64,000 nucleotides of DNA from Juglans regia. Lineage: Eukaryota; Streptophyta; Magnoliopsida; Fagales; Juglandaceae. Of the stretch, positions 36,835 through 47,601 are shown piece by piece; position 1 is the stretch's first letter; every line of letters begins with the position of its first letter. Made by a program: the position numbers and the translations under genes. The stretch is from contig NC_049901.1 in assembly GCF_001411555.2 (NCBI RefSeq), forward strand, positions 31,940,838 through 32,004,837, in the 5' to 3' direction. The notes beneath the pieces were generated by a model. It had not been told where the DNA came from and ran no database searches. It saw only the letters and a program-made list of their open reading frames with translations.

Positions 36835-37642
36835 TTTTTTTTTTTTTGAATGGAGCATACTCATCTCATTAAGAAATCGAAGTTACAAATGTGACTTATC
36901 GATACAAGAAATTCCAATACACAGAAAATCCAGTAATAAGCCAACTAACTCAACAGATCTGTAGCTTCCCCACACAAAAATACATTTGCGGTAGACTTTG
37001 TCTTAACTTCTAATCAAACTTTCTCGAACCCGAGAAAGCACTATGTAAAAACAGAACTTAACGGTCCTCTCTATCCTCCCAGGGAAGAAGAGTACGAGAC
37101 ACTGCTATGGACATCAAATCCAAAGCCTATTCCAATTTTATTATAACTAAAACTAACAAACTACTATAAAGAACTACAATAACAACTACAAGACCACAAG
37201 CTCTGATGAGATCTCAGACGACACGCCCACCGCAAGCATCGTCATTTCGAGCTCTGGTGGAGCGAGCACCCAGCGTACATACAGACCACAACAGCCCGGC
37301 CATATAACCATCGGCCGTAGCATCGCCCAACACTCTCGAAAGCCTTGCCCCGGATTACGTCCGATCTAAAGGTCCAAACCTCACTCGGGTCAACAAAAGC
37401 AACACCAACATAAGAAAACAAGACAAGCTACAAAAAATTAAAACGGACAACAACATAGAAACGAAACAAAAGACAGTACAAAAAAACAAAACGGATGAAC
37501 AGTACACATTTGGTCGGCAATATTTCGTGCAGGATTGTTCACGCTGGGAGGAAAGTCGACGGTCAGACTTAGAAGACCTGGAGCCAGCGGTTCCAGCAAC
37601 CGAGCGTGGTGTCGGTAGAGGGTTCCACAGCAACGGAGGAAA
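36835..37642 (-). mobile_element. Retroposon insertion (LINE 3' end) with 18-bp target duplication
   Basis: GCTTACAATATTGGGATT occurs at 36817-36834 and again at 37643-37660. Between them is a block opening with a T-run of about 14, that is, a poly-A tail on the minus strand. The interior is GC-richer than its surroundings. The minus frame 37633-37355 is a chance opening of 92 codons with a hydrophobic end and no recognised domain. The insertion ends only about 280 bases before the start codon of the FYVE gene, so it may lie in its promoter. Confidence 0.7.
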
Positions 37643-37820
37643 GCTTACAATATTGGGATTGTTTCGCGATTGTAACTAGGTTTATGGGTTATAAATAAAA
37701 TATCTTTATATATATCTTTATTTTATTACATAGTTGCATACATGGAGCGGTTCGCCCCGAAAGCGGCGGGTATGACTTTGGGATATATTCTTTTGTCGGG
37801 TTTTTATTGTCAAGCAGGAT

Positions 37821-37886
37821 ATGAGTTCAGATCAAGAGATTAACGAGGACATCCAAATGGAGGGAGGATCGAAAACTCGAAAATAA
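37821..37886 (+). promoter_or_regulatory. Upstream ORF in the presumed 5' leader of the FYVE-ankyrin gene
   Basis: ATG at 37821 opens 21 codons ending in TAA at 37884-37886, 38 bases before the main ATG at 37925. If the leader starts upstream of 37821, this short frame could reduce translation of the main frame. There is no peptide conservation evidence. Confidence 0.35.
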
Positions 37887-37924
37887 TAAAGATCAGGTTG
37901 GAGAGTTTGGAAGAGTCAGAGATT

Positions 37925-38065
37925 ATGTCATCGGAGCCTCCCCCTTTCCAGGAAGCAGCGCGCTGTGACGTCTGCAAATGTAGCTTCAATACCTTCAGGC
38001 GACGGGTAGCCCCTTCGTTCCTTTATATATGGATGGATAGATGTATGTTTGTGTATATATGCATG

Positions 38066-38098
<33 letters not shown>

Positions 38099-41000
38099 CG
38101 TGTGTGTGTGGTGTGCGTGTATCTGTAAGAAGATGTATACAAATGGTAATAACAAACTGTATCTATGATCTGAGTTTTAAGCGACCAGGCATGTAATTCC
38201 GGAATCCCTTTTTAATTTTAATTCACTTAACGTATGACGATCGTTAGGTGAAGTGCGATTATTCTTTGCAAGTTTATTCTTTGTGGGCTTTTGATGTCCA
38301 CTATGTAATTCTGTATGATACTTGGTGAATTTTGTTTTCTAAAGCTTGTAAATCTTACGATATTTTTTCATTTTTCTTTATTACCATTCAAGATTCAGAG
38401 AATAGTTTCTAATTGGAATAAGCTAGTTTCAAATTGTGTTGTTAAAATTCCCATAAAAGCTTGTCAAATTGTTTGTAGAAAATGTCTGTTACGAGTGGTA
38501 CCGAAGTCACAAGCAGAAAAATCCAAGTCCAAACGGCAACAACACATTATAATGAATACGAGTATAGTACATGTACTGGCATGCGAGATGCAGACGTTTA
38601 CCCCATCATTTCTATTGGTTTGTTCTAGCTTTGATCACGTAGAAGTCTAGCTAGGAGTTTTGATCAAGTAGTCTTAAATTTGGAGTCATTAATTGGCATC
38701 TTTCAGTGAGTCTTTGTGTTCATATTAAATTAATTTTTATTTGACGGCAGCTTGTTTCCTATTAGGATGGTTTGTAATTTTAAATTTGCTTTGGAGTCAT
38801 GCTTCTATTTGGATAGATTGTTTTGTCTATTAAAGTGACCTTTGGGCATTAATAAAATTGATGAGAAGAAATATTTTTGAAACTATTGTTTGAAGGAGTT
38901 TCTAGGTTTCTCTAATAACCTAGTTTATCATTAAATCCCCATTACAAGATCCGTTATCCGGGCTCATAATATTTTCAAATTGTGTTCTATTCACATGTTT
39001 GTAATTATACTTTAAAGTTCATAGAATACATCCAAGTGACGATAAATGCACCTCATCTCATGCTGATTTTTGTTTAACCATGATTTTTTTTTTGGTAAAT
39101 GTAACATGTTGATATTGTTGGTTCTTTTTCAATCAAAAAAGATATTGTTGGTTCTGTTGATTTTAGAATTTGGCCTAACTTCATCTCTTTTCTCTCTCGT
39201 GTGGCAGCATCACTGCCGAAGTTGTGGGAGGACTTTGTGCAGTGAACATTCATCAAATCAAATGGTAGGATTTTTCCCCTTTGTCCTGGCTAGTTTTATT
39301 GTTTTACATCGAAATTTACCAATAGCTGATGACCTCTCTCTGCACAAATTCAGGCCTTACCACAATTTGGCATTCACTCATTTGTTAGAGTTTGCGCCGA
39401 CTGCTTTAACCATTCCTCTAGGTAAATCACGCTACTGAATATAAAGTGGGTTTTTTGTTTGTTATTAATGGAAGTAATTGGAAACTGAATACCATCAGCA
39501 AGATGAAAACTTATGTACAAGTACATTGTGATATCTTAGTAGATTCATTGCAATGTGACTCCTTCAAGTTTTTGTTCCATTCTTTATTTCTTTGCTGTAG
39601 GTGCTTTCTAGTAATTGTACTTATTTGGGTTAGGAAATAGCTTAGGAATGCATAATGAAGAATGTTGAGATTTCTAGAATTCTAATATGAATGAGCTTGT
39701 ACTTAAGGTTGACTCCAATCAAGAATATCTATGATACTTAAGGTTGACTTCAAGAATATTTATGGATTTGTTAATGAGAATTTTCTTGTTTTGATAAATA
39801 AGGTAGATTATATTAATACTCAAAAAGGGAGCTACCCACATATACGTGTATACAAGAGATACAACTAACCATAAAAAGTAGAGATCAAGAAGATCCTGGA
39901 AGCTAGAACTTGAAGAAAAAAATTATGAGCAATCATCCAATGGTAAAAGGTTTTAGAAGGGCCTTGAGATTTGCCATCATCTTCTCATAGTCTTCACAAC
40001 TCCGATCATTTTCCATAAAGCTTCACTTTGATGACAACCAAACTATCCTTTCCAACACAAATAGATTCACTCCTTGTCAAGGCATGGCCCAATGTAGCCC
40101 AAAAAAGATCAAAAAGAAAGTTCCATAAGGCATGCTACCTCGCAATGAAGCGAAACATGATGGATTGTTTCCCCACTCCTCTGACACATGCAATACCAAT
40201 CAATCACTATAACATGCTACTTTCAACCCCAAGGGATTGGCCCAAGTGGTGAAGGCCTTGGTCTTGGGATATCACTCCCTTCAAGGTCCAAGGTTCAACA
40301 CCTCATGGGTGCAAACAATCATTTAGGGCCACACCTCCTGGTGAAAAGCCAGCGGTTTAACCAGTTCCGTGTAGGGAAATTTCCGAGGGTGCAGTGCATG
40401 GGACCGGAGTTTATTCTACAGGGGTGGGTCTGAAGGGCCCTGCCTTGGAGAGGTTTCCCGCATTTAAAAAAAAAAAAATGCTACTTTCTTAAATTATTCA
40501 AGGTGAGGATCTTCCTTAAAGCTTTTGTCGAAACAAGAAAAGCCACTCTTATGGGAGCCTTGTTCTCCCATATATTGCTCATAAAAAAGTAATACTATTG
40601 TTGGGAGATAAAGCTTGTCTTCACCATCTTCTATCAATTGAATGAAATACAACTGATCAAAAAAATTATTACAAAGATCCACTTCCCAACCATATGGCAG
40701 TTTCGTAAAATCAACATTCCATGGATGAGAGTTATTAGAGAATTGTAAATGGTCCGCCACGGATGCATCCTAAAAATAAGCAATATCGAACCATCTCCCA
40801 CCATGAATTGCCCTAAATGTTTGATCTCTCCGCCACACATGATAAAACCTTATTTTTGAACCATCTCCCACCTCATATCTTGTATATTGGGGAAAGCTCC
40901 CCGGCCCCACTGAAATATGGGTGCATGAAATATGGGCTACCATAGAATAAGCCATACATCATATAGTCATAGATCAAAATATGTACATATCATATAGCTT

Positions 41001-44000
41001 AGAAAAAGATGATCACTTTGTTCTAAAAGAGTGTGATCATAATAAAAAGGATGTAATCATGATTTCTTACATAAAATAGTTCAAAGGGTGGGGTCATGGT
41101 TACTTACCTCTTAGCTTATGCAATAATCGAGTGCGTCAAAATCACCTATTCAAACACACAATCAACATCTTGTCAACTTCTAAGAAATCACATGCTTGTA
41201 TGGTGTTTCGTGGATGAGAACATGTTGCTTTCAGAATCATAACAGTGGCTGTTTGACATGTTTTAGGGCTTCAAAAGAGTAATTTCGACCCTTTGGTCAG
41301 TTTTGGGGTTGCTGTCCACTCTATGGCAGCACGCTAGCTGTGTAAAAGTCTGGGTTTTAATCATGAATTTTGTCATGAAGCTCTCTCACTAGTGCTTAGT
41401 GGTAATTAGGCATATTTGATGTATACTCCTTGTGTACTTGGGCTATGCCTTTTCCTATCAATAAAATTTTACTTATCAAAAAAGAATTTTGTCATGAAGC
41501 TATACTACATGAAGCTATACTTTTTTTTTGATCCTGTATGTATGCATGTCCTTGCATCTTGGCATTTCTAGTGCAAGAAATCCAACTTTGGTGGCTGTTT
41601 GGGGCATTTTGGAGTTGTTACAGCAACCCCTTTCAAAATTTGATGAGATTTAACAAAAATTTAAAGAGTCACGCAACTCATGGTTCTCAGTATGCAGTTT
41701 GCTAGCAAAAACGAGTCTTTTTTCTGGTTTTCTTTGTGCTGTAAACATGGACAACATCATGGTTTAGGGTGTTAATGTTCTACTCTATATTTAATGGCTA
41801 AAGGTATGCAAAGTTAGAGGGATAATCATACCTAGGTTGTCGGCACAGTAGAAGAATCTAGTGGCAGCAGTTGGACTTCTTCTTTAACCTTGGATGGCAA
41901 CAGCTTCTCCTAGGGGTTCAGTGGAAAGATTGGCAAGAGATCTTAAAGAAAGAGGTGACGTAGCAGGCGTCATAAAGCAGAGGGTGTGAGGGTGTTTTCT
42001 AGCTGGTTTTTGATTGTGAGAATCAATGAAAAAGGCAGGGTACAGGGTAGCATGGCAGGGTTTTGATGATTTTAATGCCTATGAGGTTGAGTTGAAAGAG
42101 AATAAGTGTTGCAGGGTTTCTCTTGTATTGGAGGCTTGCGGCAGAAGGCAGGTCCTTAGGGCTGATGTTGAAAATTTCTTAGAGTTTGATGAGGAGAGAG
42201 GCGTGGCAGTCTATGTTTTCATGGAGTATGGGACTTGGTTATTGACAAGGTTTAAGAATCTTAGGCCAATGAGGACTTGCTGCAGCTGCTAGGTTTTATC
42301 CTCAGTTGTCCTAATTTTATTGTACTCTTGGCAGATCTGGTGGCAGCTGGAGTAGAAATCCAAGGCTGCCGCCCCTCAAACTTCAAGAACATATCAAAAA
42401 AAGTTCTTGAAGTTTGCGGGGTGGCAGCCTTGGAGTTCTAGGGCTTTAGGGGCCGTTTCTTGATTTCCTAGTTGGAGTTGTATTCCTATAGTTGTTAGGA
42501 GATTCTGGTGGCTGCCACAGTAGGGTCTCTTAGGGTTTTCTTGATTTCCTGCCAGCTGTTCCAGCTTTTTCTTGTCTTTAACAAATTTGTCTTGGCAGTT
42601 TCCTATCATGCCTTGGTTTCTGTCAAGATTAGGACTCCTAATAATCCTCCAAGTCAGCAGCAGCAAGTTCTAGAAATTTCTCAGAATTTTGATTTTGTGA
42701 AGTTGTGACCACTCTAAATCAGATTTGTAATCATGATAGGACCACCCTAAGTGTTGGTAGAGTTAACATCTAGGTTTCTTGGTTGCTTCCTATTGTGACT
42801 AGGTTTCCTAGCAAGGTTAGGATTCCTAGTATCAGTAGGCTTTCTTGGCAAGTCAAGAAATTCAACTCTTTTAGGGTCTTCTGAAAGTGTTGGATGCGGC
42901 AGCCTCCTATCAAGTGAGAATTTTCCCTGTGGTGATTCTAGGGCTTGGGTGTTACAAATTGCTAGACTAGTTTATTTTATAGGGGCATGCTTTTTCATTC
43001 AGCATGATCTGTTCTATAGGCTCATGCCTCTGTCGTGTGTATATGGTTTCTTTTGATTTGGGCATGCCAAACAATTGATCCTGGCTTTCTGTTGGGGTCG
43101 AGGTTCATTATATAGTTCTTACTGCCGACTGATTTGTTGGTCTTTATTGGTGGAGAATGTAATGTCAACCTAAGAAGAAGAAATGTGTCCCACCTTTATT
43201 GATGGAATTTATGTCTCATTCGAGATTAAGACTCATTTGGGAACAGTTTTATAGGCATCTTTATGGATTATATTATATGCTTCCATCATTTGATGCCTTT
43301 TCACATATTTTAGTGATCTATAAAGGTACCCATTCTCTATGCATTTCCACTCATGCTTGTTGACAAGGCCACTTTGAATCTCGCATCCTAGAATTGAAAT
43401 TGGATGCTGTTTTGTGGCAGCATGGTTCCCTCCAAATCTATCCTTGAAAAGCAATACAACATTCCCACCTGCTACTGGTTTAAAGTTTCCAAATTCTTTT
43501 CATGATAGTCAACAGAGTAGATATATGCTCTCTTTGCTTCATTAAGGTAACCTAGTGTGCGGTTGTGGTTTTCAACAAATACAATAGCATAGACTATTCA
43601 CATGGTAGTGCATATTATCTCTTATGTATACATTTATTTGTTTTGCTTAGCTTTGGACGTTAAGAAGCTTAATTAAACTTTGGCGTGGTTGGATATTTGC
43701 TAGACTTTGGATCTTAAGAAGTGTACCATAATTCAGGTGCATGGATAATAATGTACTGAGAGAGGTAGTTACTGGAGGACTTCCTCTGCTCGAAAACAAT
43801 AGCCCAGGTTACTGATTGACATTATATCTTTCATGTCTGCGGTGGCACTGCCAGACAAGTATAAAATTTGTTACTGGTTAATGGAAGCCATCTGAGGATA
43901 ATAGCATACATTCGAAGTGGGAAAACTTCTCAGGTTTCCGGCGCCTTTCTTGGTCCTGTCTGATTATTATTGCAGTCTGGCTGATCAAAAACAATTATTG

Positions 44001-47000
44001 CAGTCGGGCCCTGCAACTTAATTCAGAAGAATTTTAATAAAGTTTTCATGTTGAACTTTGATTATCCCATCCATGATTGACCCAATTAATTAGATTTTTT
44101 GGAACTCATCTACGCCCACAAATGCTCTTTGATTATTAAATTTCCATCTCATCACAAACTCTAAGTTTTGACCCTGGTAGTTTGAATTCTTAGCTTTGTA
44201 AAGTTTTTGGGCTAGTTTATTAATATATTTTATTCTGTCAAATCTTTGAAAGTTAAAGCATGCTTTTGGGCTTTAATACTCTGAAAATGTCTGAGCATTA
44301 AAGAAGCTTCTATGTTTCTTTACAGATTCAGTGTATGTCCTTAATTTTGGAATTTTTTTTAGCACAGATCTGGAAACGATAATCCACAAGCTTCTTTAGA
44401 TGGAGTTGATCGTGTAACAGATACAGTTTCTAAATTAGACATAAGTGCTGATGTAGATTCTAAAGCTCGACCAACTGACGAGCATCGATCTGTGTCAGTC
44501 ATTTCAGAATGTAAGTGTGGAATGCCTTTATGCATTTGTGAAGCTCCAGGCCCCCCGGCTGATGCACTCCCTCTGCAGGTATGATTACCTTTGATCTTTA
44601 GATGAATCTCATATGTTGTCCATGCACCTAACAGATTTGATTCTCTTTTGTGGCAGAGGAAAATTGCGTCAAACATTACTCCTCAAACTAATCCAAAACC
44701 AAAGAAGGTGGACACCATTCCAAGGAATAGAGGTGCCACTTCTAGCAACAAGTTGAGGTATGCTGCCTTCAGGGTTTAAATATAAAATCTCTTTTCTTCC
44801 CAATCCACTACACTTTTAAATCTTGGTTTTGTGCATGAATCTCTGTTAGTTGTGTGAAATATATAGTGTCAGTTTTTTCTCTGTAATCTAGGGGACTTGA
44901 AACCATTCTAGCTGCTATTATTTTATTCTGTCTGACCTGATTAAAACCTAATTTCAATTCAGAAAAATTTGGATTTATCATCGGACAATGAAGATCAATC
45001 TGATGTTAATTGTTCTCTCAGCTGGATGGTGCTTCATGTACTCAGGATATTTTTGTTTCTGATTTCTGAAAGATTCAATTTTTCCTGTTACATTTCTGTT
45101 CAGCATGGGTGGAAGTCTGTTATATTCAATTCAATTTTTTGTACATGTAAAGATCATAATATAGCTTATGCCTTTCAAGTTCCATCAAGCATTTATTCTA
45201 TGCTCTTATTTACGAAGTATATAACTCCATATGCTGTAAGTTTGACAATGCAATTATGTATTTGATCATGCTGGATAGTAATTATTGACTTTCAAAACTG
45301 TCATTTTGCTCTCTTGAACTGTACATCTTTATTAATTGATAGTTCTTTTGCAGTTCTGTTTTCAATCTGGGTCAAGTGACCAATGGTACTCTGAATGAAC
45401 CTCAGATGGATTATGAACCCAATGGGGAGGTATTTATTCTGGATTATCTATTAACCCAAATGTGGAGAAGCATTTTAGTTGCTGTGGATTATTTACTTAT
45501 TAGCACAATGTTATTCTTAGGGTTTAAGAGAAGCTATAAAGAATGGTGACACTGCTGCAGTTAAGAAACTTCTGAGCGAGGTATTCCACATCTTAATGCA
45601 ACAGTAAACTTTGAAAATCGGTTTATGCTTTGCCACATTTGCAGGGTGTGGATGCAAATTACCGCGACAAGCAAGGATTGTCTTTGCTACATTTGGTACT
45701 CATCTCTCTCTCTCACCCACACCCACACCCACACCCACTCACAGGGATATGTAATTTTTTTTTGTCACAGGGATTTGTAATCAATTGTGAGTGAATAATA
45801 GTTGATGCCTTTTTTTTTTTTTTATGTGCTCCCTTGCTCAAAATGTTTGATACTGATATCAGTAATTGGGTGTAGGCGGCACTCTTTAATCAAACCGACA
45901 TAGTTTTCATCCTAATGGAGTGTGGAGCAAGCATGGATTACAAGAATGCACAGGGTAATTAATCCTTGGTCCACTTAGAATGGAACTTTGATTGACTTGT
46001 TAGAGCATTGGCAATGGTCTAGCCAAAGCCAAAGCCAAAATTTGCCCAAACTCACATGATTTTCCTTTTGCCTTTTTCATTCAAGATATAACTCCACATT
46101 GGATTATTCATCTATTAGTCAAAATAATAAAAAAATATTATTTTTTAATAATAATATTTTCAAATTTTGTAATTATACTAACCACATGTTAATTAATAAT
46201 TAAATTATTGTTTGACAACTATTTTTTTTTCCAACCTAATTATCCAACAAACACATTTTGCCAAATGATAAAATTGAATATTAATTTAATCGATTTTGTG
46301 GTCAAATTAAAAAATATATATGTATATATCAAATAACAAACATAGGAAAACTTAAAATCTGACCTCAAGTAATCAAAAAGTAAAAAGTTGCTTACAGATT
46401 AAATGTAAAACAATGGAGAATATCAAACTCCTGGGTTTGCATTGAAAATTGGACCACTTTCCTAGATTATTTTTCAATAGAATATGCTTTTGGTTGGTGA
46501 ACAGTGACTAACCAAATATGACTTTTGCAATAGATTTATCATTTATTGTAGCTCATAGTCTTACTCGAAACATTTGGCTAGTCCAATGCAGCTGATTTAA
46601 TAAAAAACGAGCCATATTTTTTGCTTCATTGGCATTTGGCTAGTCTAATGCGAGTACTCTTAGCTAGTAGAGTAGGATATGCTTGGTTACCAAAAATGTT
46701 TTTAAATATTTGAGAATTTTGGGAATTTGTTTGAGATTAGTTTTTGAAAAGGAGAGGGAAAATTTGGAAAAAAAAATCTTTTTTAAAATAAGTATTGTAT
46801 TGGAATTTGTGAAAGTGGATAGATAAAGTTGAAAAGTTGTTTAAATATAATTTTTTAAGATTACTTTTTGTTTTGGAGTTTGTAAAAGTTGTATTGATTT
46901 TTGTATTTGAGTAATGATTAGGTAATGATTAGATAAAAAGTTGAAAATTAAAGTATAAAGGTTTTTGTGTTTGAGTAATGTTTGAGAATGAAGTTATGAG

Positions 47001-47601
47001 AAATGTTGAGAATTTTTGAAAATACTTGGTTGCCATACAAGGCTGAATGAATATCACAGGCTTGACCGGGATGTTCAGGTGAAACAATTTCTGCCCATCC
47101 CAGATTTTGCAATAAAGCATTGAAGAATTAGGCTGTCTAGTCAAAACAATCTGAGAAGGAAGTGGTATTTAATTTGTTTGATATGTCTTGAGAAAGTCTC
47201 CCAATATTTACAAAATATGAAAGAAGAGAGGCGGAAAAAAAGGTGGGGGCCTCGTCCCAATTTGCAAATGGTGTTGCTCCCTTGGGCACCACACCCCCAT
47301 ATGAGAAGGTTGTGCCTATCTGGTGGGCGTATGAAAAACAACAATGCTTTTCTCCTTTGCTTATTCATTGTTCTTTTAATTCATGTGTATGAAGGTGGCT
47401 ACAATTATTATTACTATATTCAGCCATTATTACTATTATTATGTAGCCAAGAATACTTGTAGTTGCCAACCGATCTAATGGACAGTTCTACTACTGCTTG
47501 CTTCTTCAGGAGAAACACCATTGGATTGTGCTCCTGCCACTTTGCAATACAAGATGCGAAAGAAGATGGAAGAAGGTGAGGCTCCGCATAAGCATATTTG
47601 A
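37925..47601 (+). CDS. FYVE zinc-finger and ankyrin-repeat protein, 10 exons
   Basis: Exons are 37925-38005, 39208-39264, 39354-39421, 44368-44578, 44657-44757, 45354-45429, 45521-45580, 45645-45695, 45876-45954 and 47510-47601. All have GT/AG borders and join in frame to 876 nt (291 aa). FYVE domains bind phosphatidylinositol 3-phosphate on endosomes, so an endosomal trafficking role is likely but inferred. The finger spans residues 14-63: C14/C17, the basic signature RRRHHCR (25-31) with C30/C33, C38, then His41 instead of the usual Cys, and C60/C63. A linker holds a CxCGMPLCIC motif (117-126). Ankyrin repeats cover about 198-270 (GLREAIKNGDTAAVKKLL, NYRDKQGLSLLHLAALFNQT, DYKNAQGETPLDCA). 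The ATG at 37925 is the first in-frame one; an upstream TTG start is not credible. Exon 10 could instead splice at its GTGAGG (47575), extending the C terminus. It is not the FYVE-SYLF protein type, because no SYLF domain is present. Intron 3 is 4.9 kb and carries transposon insertions. Confidence 0.85.
38006..39207 (+). other. Intron 1 of the FYVE gene with a (TA)n/(GT)n microsatellite
   Basis: A TA run of about 14 units at 38068-38093, followed by TTTGCG and a (GT)n run to about 38120, lies just inside the donor. The remainder is T-rich with no recognised element. The open frame at 38315-38650 has no domain and is not supported. Confidence 0.5.
39785..40965 (-). mobile_element. LINE ORF2 3' fragment in FYVE intron 3
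   Basis: Minus frames give TRYEVGDGSKIRFYHVW (about 40900-40830), WNVDFTKLPYGWEVDLCNNF (about 40725-40660) and a decayed zf-RVT region down to about 40080. This order matches the LINE at 9600-11000. The 3' end lies near 39790 (TTTTGATAAATAAGGTAGAT on the + strand). The copy is 5'-truncated and frame-broken. It is itself interrupted by the SINE at 40225-40477. Confidence 0.7.
40225..40477 (+). mobile_element. tRNA-derived SINE inserted in a LINE
   Basis: An A-box-like TGGCCCAAGTGG (40238-40249) and a B-box GGTTCAACACC (40292-40302), 42 bases apart, form an internal RNA polymerase III promoter. The 3' end is an A-run of 13. The duplication ATGCTACTTTC flanks it (40214-40224 and 40478-40488). 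Removing 40225-40488 restores the alignment of the host LINE with its relative at 10060-10110, which confirms the insertion. It is about 253 bp and in the same orientation as the FYVE gene. Confidence 0.8.
41383..41483 (+). mobile_element. 101-bp LINE 3' tail with 18-bp target duplication
   Basis: GAATTTTGTCATGAAGCT occurs at 41365-41382 and 41484-41501. The insert ends with TTGTGTACTTGGGCTATGCC, CAATAAAATTTTACTTATC and a short A-run, typical of plant LINE 3' ends. It is a heavily 5'-truncated copy within FYVE intron 3, in sense orientation to the gene. Confidence 0.75.
41830..42960. repeat. Unidentified repeat-like block in FYVE intron 3 with a 30-bp hairpin
   Basis: The block is richer in GGCAGC and CTTGGCAG motifs than the surrounding intron and ends with GGGTGTTACA, as LTR edges of some plant elements do. 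An open + frame of 88 codons at 42026-42292 has no recognised domain. The hairpin at 42361-42432 is described among the findings. I cannot name the element. Confidence 0.35.
42961..44340 (+). other. Rest of FYVE intron 3, nothing recognised
   Basis: T-rich intron sequence running to the polypyrimidine tract and acceptor at 44367. No domain or repeat with clear ends was found. The minus frame at 43233-43454 is a chance opening. Confidence 0.45.
44963..45114 (+). other. Possible alternative exon of the FYVE gene
   Basis: After a good acceptor (TTTCAATTCAG, to 44962), the frame KNLDLSSDNEDQSDVNCSLS is open and acidic like an exon. It is out of phase with the donor at 44757. It would be in phase with an alternative donor at about 44777 (TTCAGG|GTTTAA). 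The constitutive exon 5 to exon 6 junction does not need it. It may be a decayed or rarely used exon. Confidence 0.25.
45695..45850 (+). repeat. (CT)n and (ACACCC)n microsatellites in FYVE intron 8
   Basis: CTCTCTCTCTC at about 45702 is followed by ACCCACACCC repeats to about 45740. A T-run of 15 lies near 45810. It is non-coding. Confidence 0.7.
46006..46670. mobile_element. TIR element in FYVE intron 9
   Basis: The left end AGAGCATTGGCAATGGTCTAG followed by CCAAA, and the inverse of the right end (AGAGTACTCGCATTAGACTAGCCAAA region), correspond over about 26 bases. TTTGGCTAGTCCAATGCAGC near 46575 repeats the right-end motif, suggesting a nested or duplicated terminus. The AT-rich core has no coding frame. 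Confidence 0.55.
46690..47045. mobile_element. MITE-like element in FYVE intron 9
   Basis: GCTTGGTTACCAAAAATGTT with TTTGAGAATTTTGGGA at the left is imperfectly inverse to GAGAATTTTTGAAAATACTT with GGTTGCCATACAAGG at the right. The core repeats GTTTGAGAATG and GAGTAATGATTAG. No coding frame exists. Confidence 0.45.

Noticed and set aside
37355..37633. Minus frame of 92 codons upstream of the FYVE gene
   Set aside because: It is contained in the retroposon bounded by the 18-bp duplication and shows no domain.
37898..37924. Start of the FYVE protein nine codons earlier
   Set aside because: The codon there is TTG, and the first ATG in frame is at 37925.
40225..40310. A functional tRNA gene
   Set aside because: Box A and B are present, but no cloverleaf with a matched acceptor stem could be drawn, and the A-tail plus target duplication identify a SINE.
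42026..42292. 88-codon frame with a fairly even residue mix
   Set aside because: It has no recognised domain, lies within a repeat-like block in an intron, and lacks exon signals.
43233..43454. Minus-strand frame within FYVE intron 3
   Set aside because: No domain and no repeat or promoter context; consistent with chance.
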